A stretch of DNA of 64,000 bases from Tundrisphaera lichenicola (GTDB taxonomy: Bacteria > Planctomycetota > Planctomycetia > Isosphaerales > Isosphaeraceae). This document shows positions 53,071 to 60,641 of this stretch, one piece after another. The DNA is taken from the NCBI RefSeq assembly GCF_051175385.1, contig NZ_CP195106.1:3534001-3598000 (forward strand), written 5' to 3'. The stretch's first letter is position 1; the number at the start of each line of letters is the position of its first letter. The position numbers were made by a program, and so were the translations under genes. The notes under the pieces were generated by a model, which was given only the letters and a program-made list of their open reading frames with translations, had not been told where the DNA came from and did no database searches.

Positions 53071-54132
53071 TCAGGCCCTCAGCCGTTCGACCTTCCGGCG
53101 TCGGGCTTCTCGGCGAGCCTCGGCCTTCTTCATCCTTTTCTCAAGCCTGGAGGCAAGGACCCGAGGCACGTCGAGTTCCTCGCCGGGCTTGGGGATTTCA
53201 TCCGGTTCGAGGCAGAAGGGCGGGTGCGGGGCCTTCCTCTGCCAGTGCTCCAGGGGCTTCGATTCGGGCTCGGGCGGGTCTTCGCGGACCGCCTCCCACT
53301 TCGGGTAGAGGTCGGGATTCGGGGCCCGGTGCGGCGACTCGTAACGGAGCTGCGACAGGCACCAGCGGAGCCGCCGATGCAGGCTCGACTCGTAACGTCG
53401 GAGCCTCTTCAACTCTTGATCCGAGTCGTCGGTCAGGTCGGAGGAGCGGAGGAATTGCTCGACCTCGTCGAGGTCGCTCACCAGCTCGCGACGCTCTTTC
53501 AACGCGGCGATCTCGCGACGGGCCACGACCGCCGGGTCGTCCGGCCCCTCGATCACCTTGCCCTCCAGATCCAGCGAGGCCCCCGGCCGATGCCCCTCGC
53601 GGAACTCCCTGGGAGTGCCCAGGAGGTTGAAGGCGAGCGTGGTCTGATCGGGGGTCCAACATCCTTTCACGTCGGCCGCATGGGCCAGCATCGCCCAGCG
53701 AGTCATCATCCAGAGGCACCCCTGAGGCGTCCGGCCCAGGCTTTCGACCACCTCGCCGGGCCGTTTCTCGATCTGCCCGCCCAGGATCTCGGCCTTGAGC
53801 TTCTCGTCATCCTCCCACGTCAATTCCGCCCGGAGGGCGATCTTGTCGCGGACCCGCCGCTCGATCCGCACGCATCGGTCGATCCGCAGGCTGAGCACGG
53901 CCACCTGGTCGACCAGCCAGGCATGGAACCGATTCTGGGGCTTGAGCGTGTTGAAATAAGAGTCGGATCGCGCCTGGACCGTCGCGAAGTCTTCATGAAC
54001 GACGATCGACGAGCAAAGCCCATGCTTCAACGCATTGGCGCGGGACTTTGCCTTGCCCTCCTCCGTCTTCGGGCCGGTGCTCTTGAGGGCATTCCGGCGA
54101 TTCGCTTCGCGACGTGCTTCGGAGACGATCAT
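53071..54132 (-). CDS. Hypothetical protein with 'STGPKT-HGL' N-terminal motif
   Basis: A 353-residue protein. NRRNALKSTGPKTEEGKAKSRANALKHGL at the N-terminus is a widespread motif (often xxxSTGPKTPEGKxxSxxNAxKHGL) of a multi-copy family of unknown function. The rest is highly charged and helical, with a C-terminal Lys/Arg tail (RMKKAEARREARRRKVERLRA). It may bind nucleic acids. The family is common near mobile or repeat regions. Confidence 0.75.
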   Translation of the reverse strand: MIVSEARREANRRNALKSTGPKTEEGKAKSRANALKHGLCSSIVVHEDFATVQARSDSYFNTLKPQNRFHAWLVDQVAVLSLRIDRCVRIERRVRDKIALRAELTWEDDEKLKAEILGGQIEKRPGEVVESLGRTPQGCLWMMTRWAMLAHAADVKGCWTPDQTTLAFNLLGTPREFREGHRPGASLDLEGKVIEGPDDPAVVARREIAALKERRELVSDLDEVEQFLRSSDLTDDSDQELKRLRRYESSLHRRLRWCLSQLRYESPHRAPNPDLYPKWEAVREDPPEPESKPLEHWQRKAPHPPFCLEPDEIPKPGEELDVPRVLASRLEKRMKKAEARREARRRKVERLRA

Positions 54133-54178
54133 GGCGCGGCCTCGCGGGTGTGGAAAGTCGTGAGGGATCTCCCTCGAA

Positions 54179-54216
54179 CTTTCGGGCCCGCGATCGGCCG
54201 GTTAGCACACTTACCG
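54179..54216. repeat. 38-bp dispersed repeat, copy 1
   Basis: CTTTCGGGCCCGCGAT...GGCCGGTTAGCACACTTACCG. The same 38 bp with about six changes is at 57917-57954. It is upstream of the HGL-protein gene and is non-coding. Confidence 0.6.
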
Positions 54217-54369
54217 GTATGGAACGGATGGAATCACGACTTTTCGCGGATCGGTCGGGCAGGTTACACCGCAAACGGTGGATTTAAAGTGTGTTGAAGT
54301 GGTCGAGATTTGATTTTCGTATAGGCGGTTGACAAGGCTCACTCGCACTTCATCCGAGCCGCTCAAGAG

Positions 54370-55191
54370 CTAGTCATGGCCTGACTCGTGGCCTTTCTCC
54401 CAGAACGTAGGTCCCACTTCGGGGAAGTATCTCGACATCCGATTCTTCATCTCTACGCACTTGGAACTCAGCACCTCGTCGCGATCCGCTCGCCCCTCGA
54501 TCAGGTCTCGTCCAGCCATCAGGTGCGCGTAGATCTCGGCCTTGTCCTCCTCCGGGCCCGACCTCGAATATCTGTTGAGGAAGCCCGGAACCGACTCATC
54601 CGGACGGGTTGCGCCAGGGGCCCTCTCATGCCGCCCACCCTCTCCGTAGCGGAAGCTCCCTTGATTCAGACCTGCCCAACCAGGGTCGGGACTATACTCG
54701 GCATTGTGTCTCAAGTCGATCAGGTGAAACAGTTCGTGGTGAATTGTTCTGCGGGCGAAATCCTTCGAGCCCCGATGGCCCGGCACCAGCAGGTAAATCG
54801 TCCTCTCTCTCCAGCCCGCCAGCCCGGCCGCCGACTGCTCGCAATCTGTAAGTCCCCCACAGAGCACGACGCTCCGCAAGCCCGCCTCGCCGAGCATCCG
54901 TGGCGTGTAGAGGCCCAGTTCCGCCTTCAGGAGGGGGAGGTACGCGTGCCAATCCGCCTCGGGCGGGGCCTCGGCATGGACCGTCGAAAGGAATTCAGTG
55001 GCCGTGCCACCCTCAGTGACGACCATCAAGCGGACCCCGCCCAGATCGGCGACCTCGGCCAGTGTCATGGGGCGGCCCCACAGTGCCTCATAGAGGTATT
55101 TCGAGGCGAAGGAGGTGGCGATGATCGCGATGATGGAGTATCGGATCAGGGTAGCCCCCCTGCTGGTCAACCAAAGTTGTGGCAGCCTCAT
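54370..55191 (-). CDS. Membrane-anchored zinc metallopeptidase-like protein
   Basis: A 273-residue protein with an N-terminal membrane helix (SIIAIIATSFASKYLYEAL). TIHHELFHLIDLRH contains HExxH (H152, E153, H156), and DKAEIYAHLM could hold the third ligand. LCGGLTDCEQSAAG and TIYLLVPGHRGSKDF fit a gluzincin-like secreted-domain protein. The active site should face the periplasm. The insertion sequence lies immediately upstream. Confidence 0.75.
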   Translation of the reverse strand: MRLPQLWLTSRGATLIRYSIIAIIATSFASKYLYEALWGRPMTLAEVADLGGVRLMVVTEGGTATEFLSTVHAEAPPEADWHAYLPLLKAELGLYTPRMLGEAGLRSVVLCGGLTDCEQSAAGLAGWRERTIYLLVPGHRGSKDFARRTIHHELFHLIDLRHNAEYSPDPGWAGLNQGSFRYGEGGRHERAPGATRPDESVPGFLNRYSRSGPEEDKAEIYAHLMAGRDLIEGRADRDEVLSSKCVEMKNRMSRYFPEVGPTFWEKGHESGHD

Positions 55192-55212
55192 GCTGGGTCT
55201 CAGTTCTCGTAG

Positions 55213-56439
55213 TAGTTCATCGACGCTAAAATTGTGGGTAAAGGTACCTCAGCTTGACCCGGGCATCGGCCGTCGTGAACTTCCAGATCACCCGACCGCC
55301 CTCGGCGTTCCGGGCTCGCTCCCACGCGGCGCACTCGGCGGCCAGGAGTTCGGGCTCCCCGATCCGACGGGCCAGGCACTGCCGGGCCAGCACCGAGAGC
55401 TCGATCTCCGCCACGTTCAGCCAGCTCCCGTTGCGCGGCGTGTGCACGATCTCCAGCCGCCGCGCCAGCCGGCGCGCCTCCGCCGCCGGGAACGCCGCGT
55501 ACAGCGACGCGGTCGTGTGCGTGTTCAGGTTGTCGCAGACCAGCCGGACCTTGCGCGCCGCCGGGTAGTCCTCGTCCAGCAGTCGCCTGACCTCGTGCGC
55601 CCAGTCGACCCGCGTGCGGCTCTCCCGGCAGCTGACCCGCCGCCAGCCCCGGTTCGGGTCGAAGAACATGAAGATCGCCTGCACCCCCTTGCGCTCGTAG
55701 TGGTAGTCCTCCCGCGCCGCACGGCCGCGGGCCGGCGGGAGCGGGTCGTGGAGGCCTTCCAGCATCTGCTTGGCCGCCTCGTCCATGCAGACCGTCGGCT
55801 CCTCCTCGCTCGGCGGCATCGCGTACACGTCGAGGACCTCCTCCATCTGCGCGACGAACCGGGCCGAATCCCGCTCCGGGATGCACCACGACTCGGCCTT
55901 CAGCCAGGGCTTCAGCGCGTTTCAGCGCCCTGCGGACCGTCTCGACCGAGACCTCGGTGACCAGCTTGCGGGCCATCAACTCGCCGGCCAGGAGCTTGAG
56001 CGTCCAGCGGGCCCGGCCCTCCGGCGGCGGGCCGCAGTGGATGGCGACCAGGTGGGCCTCGACGTGGCCATCGATCTTGGGGGGGACCGGCGGTGCTTCG
56101 CGGGCCTTGCGCCCGAAGGCGGCGTCGGGCCCTCCGGCGACGAAGCTCTTGCGGACCCGGGCGACGGTGTTGACGTGCATCCCGAGGGCCTCGCCGATCC
56201 AGGCGTCGTTGCGGCGGCCCTCCGGGTGGGCCTCGTCGGCGTGGAGCAACAGCCTGGCGTACCGGGCCTTACGGGCCGGCGTCCGGCCGTCACGGGCGGT
56301 CCGTTCGAGGTCCCGGCGCTGCTCGGCGGTGAGGTGGACCTGGCATTTCAGAGCGGAGTTCATCGGGTCGGCCTCCGGTGCCCGGATGGTGTCGGAAATC
56401 CGACCCGATTTTACCCACTTCTTTAGCGTCGATGAACTA
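55213..56439 (-). mobile_element. IS630-type insertion sequence
   Basis: Terminal inverted repeats TAGTTCATCGACGCTAAA...GTGGGTAAA (left, 55213-55242) and its complement (right, 56409-56439) enclose one transposase gene. The ends adjoin TA, the usual IS630 target, and a GTAG tetranucleotide flanks both sides. The transposase reads on the minus strand and its 3' end overlaps the left repeat. Confidence 0.85.
55226..56363 (-). pseudogene. IS630 transposase, frameshifted
   Basis: The N-terminal part (MNSALKCQVHLTAEQRRDLERTARDGRTPARKARYARLLLHADE... with a helix-turn-helix) is in one frame; the remainder, from LKPWLKAESWCIPERDSARFVAQMEEVLDVYAMP, is in another. The frames change at about 55915-55930, where GCGCTGAA occurs twice. 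The DDE residues TVCMDEA, VRLVCDNLNTH and WLNVAEIELS are all in the second frame. This is either an inactivating indel or a programmed frameshift of the kind known in IS elements. Confidence 0.85.
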
Positions 56440-56475
56440 GTAGGGTGAGCACCGCCCACCGGCATCTCGGCTAGA
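56440..56475. repeat. GTAGGGTG-type repeat, partial copy
   Basis: Reads GTAGGGTGAGCACCGCCCACC, then GGCATCTCGGCTAGA. It is homologous (four differences in 36) to the left part of the hairpin at 57852 and abuts the right end of the insertion sequence. Confidence 0.65.
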
Positions 56476-56484
56476 CTCGCCCCT

Positions 56485-56517
56485 TGTGGGAGAGGGCTGG
56501 GGAGAGGGGGCGAAGAT
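56485..56517. repeat. CCTCTCCC-type repeat, single arm
   Basis: GTGGGAGAGGGCTGGGGAGA followed by GGGGGCGAAGATC matches the right arm of the inverted repeat at 49723-49861. It sits between the insertion sequence and the PEP-CTERM gene. Confidence 0.7.
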
Positions 56518-56670
56518 CTCGGATCGACGTAACCTTACCAGGAATCCGCGGGTGTACCCATCCGATGCCGTGGCTCAACCGGGCTGGTGGAAGTCGCCGA
56601 ATCCTGGTTTATTTGCAGAATGTTATCAATTCGAGGATAACACCGAGAGAACACCCGGAAAGGATTCCCG

Positions 56671-57309
56671 ATGAAGACCTGCCGCTCGCTCTCCCTCGCG
56701 GTGGCGATCCCACTGCTGGTCGCCGGGCTGGCCTCGGCGAGCCCCATCACCTACGCCTTCACCGGGACCCTGCAAGCCCCGATCCAGGGGCTCAACGGGG
56801 CCGATCAGTTCAGCGGCACGTTCACCATCGACGGCGACCCGACCCCGAACGCCCAGACGGGATCGGTTTACGAGGGTGGGAACGATGTCGCGGTCACTCT
56901 GAAGATCGGCGGCCAGTCTTTCACGTTCACCAACTCTCCCACCGGGCTCTCCTCGGCTGAGTTTACCGCCGGCACGTCCCCCACTTGGTTGAACATGCCA
57001 GTTGGACCGCGTCAGGATGAGATAACCGTTAATGGGAACACCAGCAGTGCAGATGCGAAAATCTCATTTGGGATGAGTTTCTATAATCCCGCGTCGATGG
57101 ATCATCTTTCCGACCTGAGGACGTTGATGATTAACCTTGGCACGGGAAGTTCCTATATCACTTTCGGTCATAACTCGGCGGATTCATACGCCGGTGGTGG
57201 GAACATCACCTCGATCGGACTCGTGCCGACCTCGACCCCTGAGCCCAGCACGCTGGCGGTCTTCGTGGTGCTCGGCGTGGTCGCGATGTCGCGGCGACGC
57301 CGATCGTGA
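56671..57309 (+). CDS. PEP-CTERM secreted protein
   Basis: A 212-residue protein with a signal peptide (SLSLAVAIPLLVAGLASASP). The body is beta-rich (ITYAFTGTLQAPIQGLNGADQFSGTFTIDGDPTP), resembling choice-of-anchor domains, and STPEPSTLAVFVVLGVVAMSRRRRS is the sorting tail. Probably attached to the outer surface or released into matrix. The third PEP-CTERM gene in the window. Confidence 0.9.
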   Translation: MKTCRSLSLAVAIPLLVAGLASASPITYAFTGTLQAPIQGLNGADQFSGTFTIDGDPTPNAQTGSVYEGGNDVAVTLKIGGQSFTFTNSPTGLSSAEFTAGTSPTWLNMPVGPRQDEITVNGNTSSADAKISFGMSFYNPASMDHLSDLRTLMINLGTGSSYITFGHNSADSYAGGGNITSIGLVPTSTPEPSTLAVFVVLGVVAMSRRRRS

Positions 57310-57371
57310 AGTCGTTCGTGTCCCCCGGTAGGGCAAGCCTTGCCGGGTGCCATGCTCTCGCGAAGCGGCAG

Positions 57372-57470
57372 GGGTGGCAGGGGTCTTGCGGTACTCCGCC
57401 ACCCCGGCCTGGAATCCGACATGCATCCGGAGGACCGGGGTTGCGGAGTACCGCAAGACCCCTGCCACCC
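57372..57470. repeat. Long perfect hairpin downstream of the PEP-CTERM gene
   Basis: Arms 57372-57407 and 57435-57470 pair over 36 bp with one mismatch (28 bp are perfect, beginning GGGTGGCAGGGGTCTTGCGG), leaving a 27-base loop. It is far longer than a terminator stem and is likely a repeat element. Confidence 0.8.
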
Positions 57471-57515
57471 AGACCGGACGAATCCGGGAGATTGGAGATT
57501 ATTGAATTGGCGATC

Positions 57516-57809
57516 CTAAGCGTCGGTCTCCATGGGATACCAGGTGAACCCCGGCTGTTGGGCGGGCGCGGAGTCGCGGGGTAGCTCGGCTATCTGCTCG
57601 AAGTAGATTCGAGCCATCCCGGCCGCCTGGTCGCCGGCCAGCGGCTTGAGCCGAGGCTCATCGCGGAGGCCGGTCAGGGCGAGCGTTTCGGCGTCGCCGG
57701 CATCAGCCGCCTCGACGAATCGGGTCGTGAAGAAGCCGACGAGCCCCGACACGCCGGCCAGGGCGCCTGGGAATTGCTCGCCCCGGATGGAGCACTGGAA
57801 CCACGCCAA
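57516..57809 (-). CDS. Small hypothetical protein with a repeat-derived upstream region
   Basis: A 97-residue protein, LAWFQCSIRGEQFPGALAGVSGLVGFFTTRFVEAADAG...ARIYFEQIAELPRD...GFTWYPMETDA. A TTG at 57809 with AAGGA seven bases upstream is the best start. The open frame continues upstream through the GTAGGGTG repeat, translating as VGWAPPT...GRCPPY, which is not part of a natural protein. The true 5' end could have been replaced by that repeat. No known family. Confidence 0.55.
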   Translation of the reverse strand: MAWFQCSIRGEQFPGALAGVSGLVGFFTTRFVEAADAGDAETLALTGLRDEPRLKPLAGDQAAGMARIYFEQIAELPRDSAPAQQPGFTWYPMETDA

Positions 57810-57851
57810 GGTTGAGTCCTTCGCCGCCTCCGGATGGATTGTCGAGTTCTC

Positions 57852-57911
57852 GTAGGGTGGGCACCTACCACCGACATCTCGGCTAGATGGGGTGGGCGGT
57901 GCCCACCCTAC
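57852..57911. repeat. GTAGGGTGGGCACC hairpin
   Basis: A 14-bp perfect inverted repeat, GTAGGGTGGGCACC and GGTGCCCACCCTAC, around a 32-base loop containing CATCTCGGCTAGA. A partial copy at 56440 has the same loop. This repeat is common in planctomycete and cyanobacterial intergenic regions. Confidence 0.8.
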
Positions 57912-57916
57912 TTCTA

Positions 57917-57954
57917 CTTTCAGCCTCGCGAACGGCCGGTTAACACACTTCCCG
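57917..57954. repeat. 38-bp dispersed repeat, copy 2
   Basis: Matches 54179-54216 at about 32 of 38 positions, with the core CGGCCGGTTA and CACACTT conserved. It lies next to the GTAGGGTG hairpin. Confidence 0.6.
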
Positions 57955-58014
57955 AGTCGGCAGCCCCTGATTGGCCCCGGCACCTAATCACGTATCAGGG
58001 GGCGCGGCTTCCAA

Positions 58015-58659
58015 TTATAGTGGTTGCACCACAACCTCGAGGATCACATAAAGGATCCAGGTCAGGCCCAGCGAACGACCCGCGAGATCGAGCCAATTCC
58101 GCTTGGGCCTCCATCGCCGACCCATGGCCGCCATCGTCCAGATCGAACAGACCGAACAGGCGATGGGTCGGATAGCTTGCTGGATATACTGAGCAACGAC
58201 ATCTTCCAGGAAATCGCCAGGTGCCAGGAAAAAGTCTGTCTCGAAAGGTTGCGCCGACCGGAATTGACCGAGAATTTCCAGGCCATAATTCCCACGGCGG
58301 TATTCATCCCCGAAGTACAGGCCGCATGACGCTGCCAGGGTCAACGAGGCCATCCAGCAGGCCGAGACGCCCGGCCACTCGGTGAGCTGGCCGATTGTCG
58401 GTCGCGGCTTTCTCAGCGTGAGGAGCGATATGGTCACCGTCCATGAAATCCCCATCGGCGACAATATAAATAGCCAGTTGTATGAGTAATACAATGACCA
58501 TTTCCATTCTCTGACGCTGAGGGGCAAGACCCGATTGAGCGTGAAATTCTCGTTATGGTTGCTATTGAATATCATGATCGATAGAACTATCCCCACCGCC
58601 GTGGCCGCGACGAGGCAGATCAAGTCGAACAGAGTAAGTCCGCGATTGTCCTTTTCCAT
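58015..58659 (-). CDS. Polytopic membrane protein, unknown function
   Basis: A 214-residue protein with about four membrane helices (FDLICLVAATAVGIVLSIMIF, WLFILSPMGISWTVTISLL, WMASLTLAASCGLYFG, LTWILYVILEVVV). No motif of a known family is visible. It is preceded by the GT39 gene on the same strand, 86 bp away, and might share its transcript. Confidence 0.65.
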   Translation of the reverse strand: MEKDNRGLTLFDLICLVAATAVGIVLSIMIFNSNHNENFTLNRVLPLSVREWKWSLYYSYNWLFILSPMGISWTVTISLLTLRKPRPTIGQLTEWPGVSACWMASLTLAASCGLYFGDEYRRGNYGLEILGQFRSAQPFETDFFLAPGDFLEDVVAQYIQQAIRPIACSVCSIWTMAAMGRRWRPKRNWLDLAGRSLGLTWILYVILEVVVQPL

Positions 58660-58745
58660 AGACTCCCCCCGATCGCCGGATTGCCTTGCCTCTACTCCAG
58701 CGACGACGAGTCACGGGTTGCCCCCGGCGTCGAGGAGAATGCCAC

Positions 58746-60488
58746 TCACGAACGACCACTCGTCGGCTCCTCCTCGTCGGGGATGGGTCGGCCCGTGCGC
58801 CGGGCCTCCCAGGCGTCTCGGATCCGGGGGTCTTTCAGGTCGTACAGGAAGAAGGTGTAGCCGGCCCGGTCCGAGGGGAAGTGGCCGAAGGTCTGGATCA
58901 ACTCGGGGATCGGCCCGTAGGCCCCCTGCATTGAGGTGGCGGAGATCGCCAGCCAGTCGCATTCGGCGGCGATCTCGTCGTTGCTGGTCATCCAGTCGGC
59001 CGATCGGAGCCCGTAGGCGCCCGGTCTCGCCGTGCCGAAGTAGCAGAGGGCGACCTTCCGATACTGGCGGGCCTCCAGCTCGCGGCGGAGCGTGGGGAGG
59101 TCCTGCCCCCAGTCGAGGCTGGAATCGACCAGATAGCGATACCCCTCGCGGGGGCCTCCGCACAGGCTGTTGAAGTAGCTCAGGTAATGGGGCGCGATCC
59201 CCGCCAGGCTGATGGCCTGCCAGGCCAGCAAGGCCACTCCCAGGGCGATCGCCCGGACTCGCCGGCGGCTGGCCAACTCGCCGATCCAGTCGACGGCCAG
59301 CAGGATCGCCAGCGGGTAGATCAGGAGCATGTAGCGGTGGCCGATGTTCAGCTTGCTGGCGATCCCCGCCGCCAGCATGATCGCGATCGACCCGAGCCAG
59401 AGCCGGCGGGTCGGGTCGCGCCAGGTCGATCGACGGGTGGCCAAAAAGGAGGCCAGGGCGAACATCAGGAGTTCGGCGGGGGTGCTCTTGATCGCGATCG
59501 TCACCGGGAAGAAATACCACCAGCCGTGGAACGAGTGCCGGCCCATCAGGAAGGCCGAGTGGCCCTCCGACGCGTGGTTCATCTGGCCGACGAAGGTGTC
59601 GATCGCCAGGGGCATGCCCGACCGGTTCACGACCTCCATGATCGCCTCGCCGTTGGGAAGGAGGTTGGCGATCATCGGGAGGATCACCGGGACGGTCGTC
59701 TGGGTCCCGGAGGAGCCGAACGGGGCCAGGTGGAATCCGTAGAAGGCCCAGTCGACCAGGAAGGCCAGCCCGACCAGCGCCGCCATCCCCGAACCGATCC
59801 GGAGCAAGGTCGCCAGGGCGAAGTCGGTTTTGGTCTTCCCGGGGGGACGTTGCCTCGGCGTCTTGATCAGCAACTCCATCAGGGCGATCGGGAACAGGAA
59901 CACCGCGCTCTGCTTCGAGGCCAGGGCCGCGCCGATGGCCGCCCCCACCGCGAGGAACGAGCCCTTCGACGGCCGGGCCTGGTACCGATTCAGGACCGCC
60001 AGCGCGACCAGGGCAAAGAGGACGAAACAGGCGTCGGTGGTCGCGATCGAGGCCGCCGCCAGGACGCTCGGCGAGAGCCCGACCAGGGCACCCCCCAGCA
60101 GCCCGACCACCCACCCCTTCCGACGAGTCAGCCAGCCGAAGCATAGGAGGACCGTCGGCACGCCGATCAGGGTCGAGGTCATCAGCCGGGCCTGGCGGAT
60201 CAGGTCGGGCATGGCCGCTTCCCACTCATCGGACTCGGCGATGGGCTCCCTCTTGATCGTGGGTAGCCCGTATTCCAGGAGGATCGGCAAGGGGGGGCAC
60301 ATCGGGCTGGCCAGGCTGGCGAAGTCGTTTCGCTGGTAGATGCAGACGCCCATCCGGATGTAGGTGTACTCGTCGTACGTCTCGCAGGTCGAGTTGCGGA
60401 AGAGCCCGGTCAGGAACAGGACCATCGAGCCCAGGCCCGCCGGGACCAGCAGCCAGGTCATCGGGAGCCTCAAGCCTCGACGGTCCAT
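58746..60488 (-). CDS. GT39-type membrane glycosyltransferase
   Basis: A 580-residue protein with about ten or more membrane helices. STCETYDEYTYIRMG provides the DE pair in the first periplasmic loop required in dolichyl-phosphate-mannose/ArnT-type enzymes; GALVGLSPSVLAAASIATTDACFVLFAL is the second conserved block, with ATTD. It likely transfers a sugar from a polyprenyl carrier to a lipid or protein in the outer leaflet. Confidence 0.88.
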   Translation of the reverse strand: MDRRGLRLPMTWLLVPAGLGSMVLFLTGLFRNSTCETYDEYTYIRMGVCIYQRNDFASLASPMCPPLPILLEYGLPTIKREPIAESDEWEAAMPDLIRQARLMTSTLIGVPTVLLCFGWLTRRKGWVVGLLGGALVGLSPSVLAAASIATTDACFVLFALVALAVLNRYQARPSKGSFLAVGAAIGAALASKQSAVFLFPIALMELLIKTPRQRPPGKTKTDFALATLLRIGSGMAALVGLAFLVDWAFYGFHLAPFGSSGTQTTVPVILPMIANLLPNGEAIMEVVNRSGMPLAIDTFVGQMNHASEGHSAFLMGRHSFHGWWYFFPVTIAIKSTPAELLMFALASFLATRRSTWRDPTRRLWLGSIAIMLAAGIASKLNIGHRYMLLIYPLAILLAVDWIGELASRRRVRAIALGVALLAWQAISLAGIAPHYLSYFNSLCGGPREGYRYLVDSSLDWGQDLPTLRRELEARQYRKVALCYFGTARPGAYGLRSADWMTSNDEIAAECDWLAISATSMQGAYGPIPELIQTFGHFPSDRAGYTFFLYDLKDPRIRDAWEARRTGRPIPDEEEPTSGRS

Positions 60489-60641
60489 CGATTCGCCCCG
60501 GGCGCGTTCGGATCGAAGATCGCCGATCGAAGAAGCTCGGCCGGCTCGGGGGTTATCTTACCCCGTCCCCGGTCGGCTCCCCAAGTGGCGATGCTTCCCG
60601 ATCGGGCGATCGCCCTTCTGGTCGGCGAACTCGGCCGGGCT

